Source: a virus
Virus record (IMG/VR): IMGVR_UViG_3300030333_008685
Location: 1-39,130 of that record
DNA: 39,130 bases
Reading direction: 5' to 3' (one strand)
The position numbers and the translations under genes are program-made. The notes below the pieces were generated by a model. It did not search any database and was not told the DNA's origin. It saw nothing but the letters and a program-made list of their open reading frames with translations. Shown piece by piece: positions 23,148-30,276 of the stretch (position 1 is the first letter of the stretch; the number at the start of each line of letters is the position of its first letter).

Positions 23148-23325
23148 TAGAAACAATACCTTTTCTAATAAAAGCACCGCTATTAGGATCAATCCAATGA
23201 GCTTCGGTAACAATATTACCGTTTTGTTCATATGTATGCATCCTAGGGTGTACTGGATTACCAGAAATAGGACTGGTAATAGGTACTGGTCTAACCATTT
23301 GCATATTATTAATGTTGTTATTCAT
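23128..23325 (-). CDS. Small hypothetical protein
   Basis: The product is 65 aa, starting MNNNINNMQMVRPVPITSPI, with a Pro/Asn-rich N-terminus and a compact second half (EQNGNIVTEAHWIDPNSGAF) of beta character. A late-type TAAATA lies 8 nt upstream. It may be a small virion protein. The family is not recognised. Confidence 0.55.
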   Translation of the reverse strand: MNNNINNMQMVRPVPITSPISGNPVHPRMHTYEQNGNIVTEAHWIDPNSGAFIRKGIVSIEPKQK

Positions 23326-23333
23326 ATCTCAAA

Positions 23334-23339
23334 TATTTA
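23334..23339 (-). promoter_or_regulatory. Possible late-type promoter for the 65-aa gene
   Basis: The minus strand reads ATTAAATA with 8 nt to the ATG at 23325; the spacing is longer than at other late genes. It overlaps the stop codon of the FEN gene. Confidence 0.4.
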
Positions 23340-24245
23340 ATTCATGACTGCTTTATTATTAAGCTTACTAAGTACTTCTTGTAACGAATCATTTAGTTTA
23401 AATGAACTTATCCATTTATCTCTATTTTTCAGAATAGAACCGTATTTAGATTCTTTACAGTAATCAAAAAAAGTGTCTAAGTCTTTTTCTGGCATACCTT
23501 CTTCTAATTGTTTTTGATATGCAGGTATTTCGTCATCGTAATAATTATAACCAACAGCAAGGTCCATAATATTTTTGTTATCGGTATAAATTTTATACTG
23601 TTCTTCAGTAAGCACTTCTTCCGGTGACGACTTTTCAAATTTTTCAATTAGATTTAATGCACGTTTATGACCAACTTTGTTAAGACCTTTGATATTGTCA
23701 CTATTATCACCAACTAAAGCTTTGTAGTCTAAAAAGTGTTTGATATTAACACCTTTTGTATAGGTTGGAAAGTTAGCAGGTGTAACGGTAACTTTTTGAA
23801 TAGGGTTAAACACAAAAGTATTTTCATCAATAAGCTGATACAAATCCTTATCAACCGTCACAATAAACTTTTTACCAGGTAAATTATGACTCATGTAAGC
23901 AATTACATCGTCTGCTTCCATCACGTTAGGGTACAAACTTTTTATACCCAGACTGTTGAGCATATCTTTTATATGTTCATCATTACGGTGAGCTTCTTTA
24001 GCGATATCGCTATCTCTATTACTTTTGTATGCACCTTTCGAAGTATTTTTTCGAAAGTTAGTGGAAGGATATTTTAGCTTTTTATCCCAAACCGCATAAA
24101 CGTTTGTAGGGTTGAACTTATCGCAGTACGACTTTACTGCCTTAAGAAACATTACCGCTGTCAAATCAGGCCCGGTAATATTATTTTTGTTTACCCAATA
24201 CGTTCGATACAAAAGATTGTTTGCATCAAGAACTAAAGTAACCAT
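23337..24245 (-). CDS. RNase H / 5'-3' exonuclease (FEN family)
   Basis: The product is 302 aa; T4 RNase H has 305. The order of metal-site blocks fits the FEN family: VLDANNLLYR (D7), VWDKKLKYPSTNFRKNTSKGAYK with the basic arch, VMEADDVIAYM, VTVDKDLYQLI, and VGDNSDNIKGLNKVGHKRAL (the helix-hairpin-helix DNA-binding part). It removes RNA primers and flaps during lagging-strand maturation. It is translated after the small basic protein with 1 nt spacing, in the replication block together with primase and clamp. Confidence 0.93.
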   Translation of the reverse strand: MVTLVLDANNLLYRTYWVNKNNITGPDLTAVMFLKAVKSYCDKFNPTNVYAVWDKKLKYPSTNFRKNTSKGAYKSNRDSDIAKEAHRNDEHIKDMLNSLGIKSLYPNVMEADDVIAYMSHNLPGKKFIVTVDKDLYQLIDENTFVFNPIQKVTVTPANFPTYTKGVNIKHFLDYKALVGDNSDNIKGLNKVGHKRALNLIEKFEKSSPEEVLTEEQYKIYTDNKNIMDLAVGYNYYDDEIPAYQKQLEEGMPEKDLDTFFDYCKESKYGSILKNRDKWISSFKLNDSLQEVLSKLNNKAVMN

Positions 24246-24246
24246 A

Positions 24247-24459
24247 CTAAGCCTTTACTTTTTTTGACTTTTTATTTACCTTTTTAATCTTGGCTGGTTT
24301 ATCCACATTATCTAATTGAAATAAGCGTTCCTTAGCAGCTTTTTTCACCTTAGTTTTTGTGTTATTTGAAGCTTCACTATATGATTTGAATTCTTCACAC
24401 AGACTTTCAACTTCATTTTTCGTTTTGGCACTTAGAATGCGATCTCTTAACGACTTCAT
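24247..24459 (-). CDS. Small basic protein
   Basis: The product is 70 aa. The first half is helical (MKSLRDRILSAKTKNEVESL) and the end very Lys-rich (KIKKVNKKSKKVKA), which suggests nucleic-acid binding. It has a near-consensus promoter with exact leaderless spacing and precedes the FEN gene by 1 nt, so it starts that operon. No family is recognised. Confidence 0.7.
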   Translation of the reverse strand: MKSLRDRILSAKTKNEVESLCEEFKSYSEASNNTKTKVKKAAKERLFQLDNVDKPAKIKKVNKKSKKVKA

Positions 24460-24465
24460 ACAAAT

Positions 24466-24493
24466 ATTATATGAAAAATCTGATATTAATCAA
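24466..24493 (-). promoter_or_regulatory. Sigma70-type promoter for the basic protein and FEN genes
   Basis: The minus strand reads TTGATT (24493-24488), 16 nt, TATAAT (24471-24466), 6 nt, ATG at 24459. The TGA in the -35 box is the stop codon of the upstream gene. Confidence 0.8.
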
Positions 24494-24756
24494 GTTAAAT
24501 GCTGTGCTTCCAGAACTTTGTAAATGTTTTTTGGTAGAACTTCTACAAAATCAACAATTTCTGAATCAATTCCATTTTCGAAGTCAACAATAGGAATTTT
24601 AAGTTTATCATTACCTGGGATAGCTAAGAAACAGTAATGGTCTTGAAGGGTGTCAATGTAAGCTATGAATTTACCAGCATGGTCACCATTTTTAACAGCA
24701 TACAGGTACCGTTTTTTAGGTACTTTAGTATTTCTCGTAATACCGAACCATTTCAT
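24490..24756 (-). CDS. Small hypothetical protein overlapping the end of rmlB
   Basis: The product is 88 aa from the ATG at 24756, preferred over the ATG at 24771 because AAAAGGAA lies 4 nt before it. It starts MKWFGITRNTKVPKKRYLYA and has alternating strand segments (KFIAYIDTLQDHYCFLAIPG), suggesting a small beta-domain. The first 32 nt overlap rmlB in another frame. No family is recognised. Confidence 0.6.
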   Translation of the reverse strand: MKWFGITRNTKVPKKRYLYAVKNGDHAGKFIAYIDTLQDHYCFLAIPGNDKLKIPIVDFENGIDSEIVDFVEVLPKNIYKVLEAQHLT

Positions 24757-25660
24757 CCCATTCCTTTTCATCTTTTATAGAACGTCGTGGTCTAAAACCA
24801 ATTTTTTCAATTTTAGAATAATCTACTTGGTATTTTTTATCGTGACCAGGTCTATCTTTTATATAACTTATGCTAGCTTTAGGATTAACCCTTTCAATAA
24901 TCATATTTGCTATTTCATTATTTGAAAAGGTTTCTCCTGTACCAATATTATAAATTTCTCCTTGTTGTCCATACTGCAACACTTTGTATATTCCCCTAGC
25001 ATGGTCTTCAGCATGTATCCATTCTCTTTCATTCCTACCGTTACCGTAAATGTCAATATAATCGTACTTTTTAGCTGACATAATAGATTTGGGAATTAAT
25101 TTTTCTATATGTTGGCCTATTCCAAAGTTGTTACAACACCTTGTAATCCTAATATCCATGCCAAAAGTTTTGTAATATGATAAAGCTAATAAATCACCAC
25201 TTGCTTTAGATGCCGAATAAGGGGAATTTGGTTCTAAAAGTCTAGATTCATCCCAAGGAGCTTCACCTTCTTCGAGTGAACCATAAACCTCATCAGTTGA
25301 AACTTGTACATATTTTGGAATATAGTATCTTTTAGCTATGTTTAACATAGTACATGTACCTACCACGTTTGTACTTGCAAACGTACAAGGTCTATGTATA
25401 CTATTATCTACATGAGTTTCAGCAGCTAAATGAATTATTGCATCAAACCGGGGATGACATTTAAACCACTTATCAAGTTTAATTTGATCGGTGACAATAT
25501 CGAAACGAAGTGTTTCAACTGTAGGTACTCTTGTAATGTTTACGTAGTCACAGGCATAAGTTAGACTATCAATATTATAAACGTTGGCTCCTTTGGCAGT
25601 CAAATACCTACATAAATGACTGCCAATGAATCCGTGACCACCTGTGACTACGATATTCAT
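24725..25660 (-). CDS. rmlB: dTDP-glucose 4,6-dehydratase
   Basis: The product is 311 aa, an extended short-chain dehydrogenase. It shows the NAD-binding G7-G-H-G-F-I-G13, then LAAETHVDNSI, STDEVYG (T122-D123-E124, the catalytic acid pair of the dehydratase), and YSASK with Y148 and K152. Next come RCCNNFGIGQH (one residue off the usual TNNYGP), EREWIHAEDHARGIY and YNIGTGE. It turns dTDP-glucose into dTDP-4-keto-6-deoxyglucose. It follows the epimerase-reductase gene with 1 nt overlap and a GAGGA Shine-Dalgarno. RmlA, cut at the right edge of the window, would supply the substrate. Length is slightly short of bacterial RmlB (about 350). Confidence 0.92.
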   Translation of the reverse strand: MNIVVTGGHGFIGSHLCRYLTAKGANVYNIDSLTYACDYVNITRVPTVETLRFDIVTDQIKLDKWFKCHPRFDAIIHLAAETHVDNSIHRPCTFASTNVVGTCTMLNIAKRYYIPKYVQVSTDEVYGSLEEGEAPWDESRLLEPNSPYSASKASGDLLALSYYKTFGMDIRITRCCNNFGIGQHIEKLIPKSIMSAKKYDYIDIYGNGRNEREWIHAEDHARGIYKVLQYGQQGEIYNIGTGETFSNNEIANMIIERVNPKASISYIKDRPGHDKKYQVDYSKIEKIGFRPRRSIKDEKEWDEMVRYYEKY

Positions 25661-26724
25661 TATTCCTCGGAAGATTCTTCTGTTTCTTCTTCGGAACTTG
25701 ATTTACTCGCCTCAATAAACTTATTAAGGTTTTCATTCAACCATTCTTTATCAATAGTTGCAAACTCAATACCTAACACTTCTTTAATCAAGGAATTGTC
25801 AAGTGTCGTATTACTTCTTGGCTCTTTAGTAATGTTTTGAGATTTAAAATCTTCTAATGATACCAATTCAACAGTATCAAGATAATTTTCCTCAACCAAA
25901 CCTGCTTCAACAAGCTTGTCTTTATTTTCTTTAAAGACTTCCAACAACGTCTCCGGTAAAAATTCACCGTCGTTTACAACATTGTAAATACCAAACGGGA
26001 TTTCGTTAGAAATAATAATATTGTAAATTGCATTATGTAAATCGTAAAGATAAGTAATGCTTTGTTTTGTGTTAAGTAGTTTTTGATAACCAAGTAACTT
26101 TTCATACAAGTTCCTATTACCTTTTTCTGAAGGTACCTCACTAATAGGCATTCTAATCCTTAAACTATAGATATTATGAAATGCATTAGTTAGGGTAATT
26201 TCAGACAAATGTTTTGTTTTTGAGTAAGTTGATGATTCGTTAGTAAAACCAAAATTAGGAATGTCGGTTTCATCATAACCCTTTTCTGAATCTTCTTTAT
26301 ACCCGTCGTAAATACAACCAGTACCAATATTAATAACAGAAGGAATGCTATGTCTTTGCGCTACACTTGCTAATGTAAGTGGAAAGACAGTATTAAGAAT
26401 GTAAGCAAACTCTTCATCGTCCTTTACATCATCAATATTTTTTTCACCGGTAAACCCAACACAGTTTACAACATGATCAAACACAACTCCTTGTTGTTCA
26501 TAATTACCAATAAATGTTGATAACTCTTCCCTGTCTAAATAGTTAACTTGTTCTCTCGAAATAGTATGAACTTCAATATTTTGTTCATCTAACGAAAGAA
26601 AATTACCCAAGGTTGTACCAATGTATCCTTTTCCAACAATAAGTACTTTTTGTCTGTCATTTACTTCGTAGTCAGTAGTAGGAGCTTCTTCGAATTCAGC
26701 GTCGATAATATTTTCGTCTGGCAT
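25660..26724 (-). CDS. Bifunctional dTDP-4-keto-rhamnose 3,5-epimerase/4-reductase, NRS/ER-like (RmlD superfamily)
   Basis: The product is 354 aa. The NAD(P) motif is G31-K-G-Y-I-G36 and the SDR pair Y167-S-K-T-K171. The run INIGTGCIYDGYKEDSEKGY, ETDIPNFGF, YSKTK and LRIRMPIS closely follows the plant NRS/ER and C-terminal RHM enzymes and their giant-virus relatives (TGCIFEYD, PNF, FYSKTK, LRVRMPIS). C137 and K215 stand where those enzymes have the Cys and Lys linked to epimerisation. Ordinary bacterial RmlD lacks this pattern. It would make RmlC unnecessary. The N-terminal 25 residues and the Ser/Glu-rich end are additional. It is transcribed from its own promoter and overlaps rmlB. Confidence 0.78.
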   Translation of the reverse strand: MPDENIIDAEFEEAPTTDYEVNDRQKVLIVGKGYIGTTLGNFLSLDEQNIEVHTISREQVNYLDREELSTFIGNYEQQGVVFDHVVNCVGFTGEKNIDDVKDDEEFAYILNTVFPLTLASVAQRHSIPSVINIGTGCIYDGYKEDSEKGYDETDIPNFGFTNESSTYSKTKHLSEITLTNAFHNIYSLRIRMPISEVPSEKGNRNLYEKLLGYQKLLNTKQSITYLYDLHNAIYNIIISNEIPFGIYNVVNDGEFLPETLLEVFKENKDKLVEAGLVEENYLDTVELVSLEDFKSQNITKEPRSNTTLDNSLIKEVLGIEFATIDKEWLNENLNKFIEASKSSSEEETEESSEE

Positions 26725-26730
26725 AAAATT

Positions 26731-26758
26731 ATTTTACTTTATGAGCTTGGTTTATCAA
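26731..26758 (-). promoter_or_regulatory. Sigma70-type promoter for the epimerase-reductase and rmlB operon
   Basis: The minus strand reads TTGATA (26758-26753), 16 nt, TAAAAT (26736-26731), 6 nt, ATG at 26724. Confidence 0.7.
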
Positions 26759-27083
26759 GGCTCTTTGGTTTAAAATATGGTGAATTTTTATTGTTATTCC
26801 CGATTTTAAATGTGTTAAGTAATTTGTCTATAATAACCTCCATAGATGATGTGCAAATGTTAACCGGGGACTTTGATACCGCACTAATAAATTCATAAAC
26901 CGGTGAATCGAAATCTTTATCAATCCTACAAGTAACGATTAAACTCTCAATATTCGGGTTAATCATAATAGTCCATTTACGAGGGTCGTTACTGCTGTAA
27001 TTTTTGAATAAATCAAGTACAATAAAACCGTTATCTTTAAGCCTCTTCTTAAAATAACCTAATGTTGAAATTTTATTACTCAT
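26739..27083 (-). CDS. Hypothetical protein following the sliding clamp
   Basis: The product is 114 aa, starting MSNKISTLGYFKKRLKDNGF. The middle (KWTIMINPNIESLIVTCRID) has beta character. It overlaps the clamp gene by 4 nt, so it is co-translated. In T4 a small RNA-polymerase-binding protein (RpbA) follows gene 45, but I see no sequence support to name this one so. Confidence 0.65.
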   Translation of the reverse strand: MSNKISTLGYFKKRLKDNGFIVLDLFKNYSSNDPRKWTIMINPNIESLIVTCRIDKDFDSPVYEFISAVSKSPVNICTSSMEVIIDKLLNTFKIGNNNKNSPYFKPKSLDKPSS

Positions 27084-27805
27084 TGCTGTAATCCAGATAC
27101 AATATATTTTAAATTAGTCAAATCTGAGTTAATATCAAATATACAAAACCCTTGTGTTGTATTAAAACTAACTTTCATTGTTTCGCAATTCGAACTAGAT
27201 AACAATCTCACAATATCAAAATGAACTGGAAACGAAACATCCGCATTTATTGACGCATCTGGTTCACATAATTGTATTTCATAACTATCTACTGATGAAT
27301 TAGCCTTGTCGGTTATTTCACCATACACACCTTTTTCAGAAATATTAAAATAAAGCTTTTCTGATTCTGAAACAAAAGCAGCACCTTTAGCTAATTCTGT
27401 AATTTTGTCAAAACCAATTTCAAAATTGATATCCTTGTCAAGCTCACTAATTTTTTTCAAGCTTAACTTTGGTGATTGAATAATATTATCATCTAAAAAG
27501 TGATATTTAAATCTAATTTTATCATCTTTGTACGATAACGCATTAGCTTGATATTTTAAATCAAATGAATCATGGCCAATAAACGATATTACCTTTTCTA
27601 AACGTTTAACATTAGGTATATTCAATTGCACCGTATCTTTAAGATCTAAATTATATGTAGCACATAAAATAAAACCTTGTTCGTTGTTTGCAATGCAAAT
27701 AAGTTTATTATTAACACTCTTAATAATAACTGACTCAGTCAATGCACCAATAGGCTTAAGAAAGCTATTAATAAATTGACTCTTATTTTGGATATTAATG
27801 ACCAT
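27080..27805 (-). CDS. DNA polymerase sliding clamp, T4 gp45-like
   Basis: The product is 241 aa (T4: 228). It shows the repeated beta-alpha-beta architecture of clamps: NKSQFINSFLKPIGALTESVIIK at the start, FDLKYQANALSYKD in the middle, and SSVDSYEIQL with CETMKVSFNTTQGFCIFDI in the second half. The trimeric clamp holds the polymerase on DNA and in T4 also activates late transcription together with gp33 and gp55. Its position between replication genes supports the call. Promoter TTGTAA-N16-TATAAT lies 5 nt before the ATG. No gp44/62 loader is in the window. Confidence 0.8.
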   Translation of the reverse strand: MVINIQNKSQFINSFLKPIGALTESVIIKSVNNKLICIANNEQGFILCATYNLDLKDTVQLNIPNVKRLEKVISFIGHDSFDLKYQANALSYKDDKIRFKYHFLDDNIIQSPKLSLKKISELDKDINFEIGFDKITELAKGAAFVSESEKLYFNISEKGVYGEITDKANSSVDSYEIQLCEPDASINADVSFPVHFDIVRLLSSSNCETMKVSFNTTQGFCIFDINSDLTNLKYIVSGLQQ

Positions 27806-27810
27806 ACCTT

Positions 27811-27838
27811 ATTATAGAAGGTATCTACTTTTTTACAA
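27811..27838 (-). promoter_or_regulatory. Sigma70-type promoter for the clamp gene
   Basis: The minus strand reads TTGTAA (27838-27833), 16 nt, TATAAT (27816-27811), 5 nt, ATG at 27805. It overlaps the end of the Gln/Pro-rich gene. Confidence 0.75.
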
Positions 27839-28349
27839 CTGTCTTTTTTTTGGCGACAGGAGGTTTTTCTAGAAGCTTTAATATTTTGTTAATTTTTGTT
27901 TCTAAATTTTCCAATTTATCGAAAATTTCCGTTACTGTAGCAGATCTATCAAAGTCTAATTGTAACTGATTTGGGTCTTCTAATACTGCAGGTTCGGGTT
28001 GAGGTTGTGGAATTAATTGAGGGGGTGGTGGTTGTTGTTGAACCGGTTGAGGAGGTAATGGTTGTTCAATTTGTTGTTGAATTTGTTCAGGAATTTGTGA
28101 TTGTGGTCTTTGTTGACCCATAATTTCCTTAACTCCCTTTTCTAAAATTTGTGCACCATTTATTCTACTTAAATTTGCCGTGCCTTCAACCATGTTATCA
28201 TTAACCATGTGGTTAAATTCACCATGTACAGCAGTTAAAAGGGATTTAAACGCTAATGCGTCATCATAGGGGTCACTCTGAGCCATGGGCTCAGAGTTCA
28301 CCTGTTCATGATTTACGTTAGTTCTTTCTTGAGGCTGTGGTTGTTGCAT
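27825..28349 (-). CDS. Gln/Pro-rich protein with coiled-coil end, downstream of the SSB gene
   Basis: The product is 174 aa. The central region (about 80-122) is almost only Gln and Pro, while residues 140-165 form a short coiled coil (VTEIFDKLENLETKINKILKLLEK) before a Lys-rich tail. The first part has a compact helical region (ALAFKSLLTAVHGEFNHMV). It starts 1 nt after the SSB stop codon and is therefore co-transcribed. Such a linker protein could bridge replication or packaging partners, but no family is recognised. Confidence 0.65.
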   Translation of the reverse strand: MQQPQPQERTNVNHEQVNSEPMAQSDPYDDALAFKSLLTAVHGEFNHMVNDNMVEGTANLSRINGAQILEKGVKEIMGQQRPQSQIPEQIQQQIEQPLPPQPVQQQPPPPQLIPQPQPEPAVLEDPNQLQLDFDRSATVTEIFDKLENLETKINKILKLLEKPPVAKKKTVVKK

Positions 28350-28350
28350 G

Positions 28351-29223
28351 TTAACTCATGTTATCCAAGCTAGCCAACAAGTCATCAATGTCTTGTTCAG
28401 ACGTTTCAGTAGCTTCCTCTTTAGCTGGCTCGGTTGCCGTGCTAGTAGTGGTTTCAACTACTGCTGCTGTACTTGCTGCTGCAACTGCTGCTGTAGCTGT
28501 CGCAGTACTAACTTCTTCATCATTACTTACACAAAAGAAATGCTCGTTCAACAACTCTTTTAGTTCATCGTAAGACTTAACAGTAAACACCGCTTCAAGA
28601 TCATGAGCACTTTTATGAATACCATCAACACCACCGTCGTAATCCGTCTTCAAAGGCTTAGGCAACCCAAACTTTGATGAAACATACGTTGGAAAGTCAC
28701 CTTGCTTTTCAACCTTAATACGGAAATCACACCCATTTTCGACGTCAAAGATACGAGGACCAAAATCTTCAGCCTCTTCACCTTGCATTGCTTCCATAAT
28801 CACCTTATGAAGCTGTCGACCAAAACGCAACAATTTAACTGTACCGTTATTGTCTGGGTTTACCGGGTCATTAACTACGTAAACATTAACCATCCAGTTT
28901 TCACGACGTAGAATAGTTGATGCTTTTTCCTTTTCTTCAGCTGTACCGTTCTTACTCAAACGATATCGAGCTTCACCAATAGGATCACGTTCACCCCACG
29001 TTTGTGGGCTGATTTGATTAATGTATTGACCTGTTGCAAACGACGTCCACCCATGTGTATAATAATGGAAGAATGTCTTCGCACCGTCTGTAACGTTCGG
29101 AATCAAACGTACCGTGTAGGTATTACCTACTTCTGTCTTTAAAAACTGGCCTCTATTAGATTGACCAGTGCTTTTCTCCATGCTATCTTTAATGCTATCA
29201 AATAATGAATTAATGTTCGTCAT
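28351..29223 (-). CDS. Single-stranded DNA-binding protein, T4 gp32-like
   Basis: The product is 290 aa (T4: 301). The N-terminal stretch (INSLFDSIKDSMEK) corresponds to the cooperative domain. The core shows FLKTEVGNTYTVRLIPN, FHYYTHGW, and ENWMVNVYVVNDPVNPDNNGTVKLLRFG, the OB-fold block typical of gp32 (W-x-x-N-V-x-V-x-x-D-P). A Thr/Ala/Val-rich linker (about 235-270) leads to an acidic tail (EQDIDDLLASLDNM) that recruits partners. The cysteine zinc site of T4 gp32 is absent: the segment runs SPQTWGERDPI without any Cys. Its promoter lies about 70 nt upstream and the leader holds a hairpin. Confidence 0.9.
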   Translation of the reverse strand: MTNINSLFDSIKDSMEKSTGQSNRGQFLKTEVGNTYTVRLIPNVTDGAKTFFHYYTHGWTSFATGQYINQISPQTWGERDPIGEARYRLSKNGTAEEKEKASTILRRENWMVNVYVVNDPVNPDNNGTVKLLRFGRQLHKVIMEAMQGEEAEDFGPRIFDVENGCDFRIKVEKQGDFPTYVSSKFGLPKPLKTDYDGGVDGIHKSAHDLEAVFTVKSYDELKELLNEHFFCVSNDEEVSTATATAAVAAASTAAVVETTTSTATEPAKEEATETSEQDIDDLLASLDNMS

Positions 29224-29263
29224 ATTTTAGTTAGTTTTAGTTTTATTTTTATCTTATTCGCAT

Positions 29264-29279
29264 GGTAACACTCGTTACC
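29264..29279 (-). promoter_or_regulatory. Hairpin in the gp32 leader, candidate autoregulatory element
   Basis: On the minus strand GGTAAC-GAGT-GTTACC forms a perfect 6-bp hairpin (extended by flanking bases) near the predicted mRNA 5' end. About 35 nt of A-rich, unstructured sequence follow up to the ATG at 29223. In T4, gene 32 mRNA has a 5' folded nucleation site followed by an A/U-rich stretch bound by gp32. The layout is the same, although I see no pseudoknot partner. Confidence 0.5.
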
Positions 29280-29290
29280 GTACAAAGTCT

Positions 29291-29318
29291 ATTATAGATA
29301 CATCCGTATAAAAGTCAA
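29291..29318 (-). promoter_or_regulatory. Sigma70-type promoter for the gp32 gene, with a leader
   Basis: The minus strand reads TTGACT (29318-29313), 16 nt, TATAAT (29296-29291). Predicted +1 near 29284 leaves a leader of about 60 nt. The TGA of the -35 box is the stop codon of the gene upstream. Confidence 0.8.
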
Positions 29319-29959
29319 CCAAGGACTTTTTTAGCCATTTCAATAATTCTACTGTGGGTATTTTTTGTATTTTCATTGCAATTGTAGAATTTAGCTCGCA
29401 TTTTTGGTATTTCTTCTACTACATCTCCTATTACAAATTTTCTTGTTTCCGGGTCCAAGGTTTTAAGATGTTTTTCAAAGTCTGAAAACATAAACAGAAA
29501 ATAAACACTAACTTTTCCGTGTTTTAAATGCTGATAAAAAGAGGGTAATGAATCTTTTTCACAATGAGAAGGGTAATCACTAAATTTTATTTTTTTCTCT
29601 GTACAAAACTTAATTACAAACTTGGCTGACTCTTTAAAAACCTTTAAAGACTCTTCAGAATCAGGTGATTTTCTGTTTAGCATGTTAATGTACTCTCTAT
29701 AAAGCTTTACTGCTTTCATGGATAAGTAAAAATCCAAAGGAGTGTGCGGGTTATCTGTATAAATTGCATGGGGAGCTTTAAAAAACTTATCCATGTTTAT
29801 ACTTTTATGCTTATTAAAAAAGTTAGAAAGTTTTTTTAGACAAAGTTTGGTGGTATCGTCAATATTATTCCAATTTTTTCTTAGTTTGAAAGGTGTACCT
29901 CTACTAGAACGCGTGATTGCAAGATGTTTATTGTAAATTAACTTTTCAAACTCAGTCAT
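29315..29959 (-). CDS. Putative helicase loader, T4 gp59-like
   Basis: The product is 214 aa; T4 gp59 has 217. It is all-helical and basic. Similar blocks in similar order are KLRKNWNN, KLCLKKLSNFFNKH, YLSMKAVKLYREYINML (compare a LVFYREYIGRL block in gp59) and SFYQHLKHGKVSVYFLFMFSDF. gp59 loads gp41 helicase on gp32-coated forks, and this gene stands between the SSB and helicase genes, which supports the idea. Sequence similarity is weak, so it may be an unrelated helical protein. A promoter with TATTAT lies 7 nt upstream. Confidence 0.45.
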   Translation of the reverse strand: MTEFEKLIYNKHLAITRSSRGTPFKLRKNWNNIDDTTKLCLKKLSNFFNKHKSINMDKFFKAPHAIYTDNPHTPLDFYLSMKAVKLYREYINMLNRKSPDSEESLKVFKESAKFVIKFCTEKKIKFSDYPSHCEKDSLPSFYQHLKHGKVSVYFLFMFSDFEKHLKTLDPETRKFVIGDVVEEIPKMRAKFYNCNENTKNTHSRIIEMAKKVLG

Positions 29960-29966
29960 TCATTAC

Positions 29967-29994
29967 ATAATAATTGTATCCTTTAATTAATCAA
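29967..29994 (-). promoter_or_regulatory. Sigma70-type promoter for the gp59-like gene
   Basis: The minus strand reads TTGATT (29994-29989), 16 nt, TATTAT (29972-29967), 7 nt, ATG at 29959. Confidence 0.7.
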
Positions 29995-30276
29995 GATTTT
30001 TTTCTTGCTATTAACGTACTTCATAATGTATTTGCTTTTATATAACGAGGGATCAAAAAATAAAAACATTTGTACATACTCATAATCAGATTCTAAATCT
30101 AAAAGCTCTTTAAAAAACGTTCTTAGCTTTTTATCTTTTAAGCAAAGTATAAAAATGTTTGGAAGATTAATCTTTTTATTGTGTAGGATTGATACAAACG
30201 AACAAAACCCCATAAATGAATGGGTTATCTCTTTTAAATGTGTATTCTCTATGGGGTTGTTGCTCGAAATTTTCAT
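29983..30276 (-). CDS. Small hypothetical protein
   Basis: The product is 97 aa, helical, Lys/Phe-rich (HSFMGFCSFVSILHN, KLRTFFKELLDLE). Its ATG overlaps the end of the DHH gene by 4 nt. No motif is recognised. It is likely co-translated with the DHH phosphoesterase. Confidence 0.6.
   Translation of the reverse strand: MKISSNNPIENTHLKEITHSFMGFCSFVSILHNKKINLPNIFILCLKDKKLRTFFKELLDLESDYEYVQMFLFFDPSLYKSKYIMKYVNSKKKILIN

Noticed and set aside
28351-28573. Plus-strand open frames opposite the gp32 gene
   Set aside because: They arise from the Thr/Ala-rich linker codons read on the other strand; no promoter or family match, and gp32 is certain.
29315-29959. Firm naming as gene 59
   Set aside because: Only size, helical character, position and a few blocks agree; no strict motif exists to confirm it.
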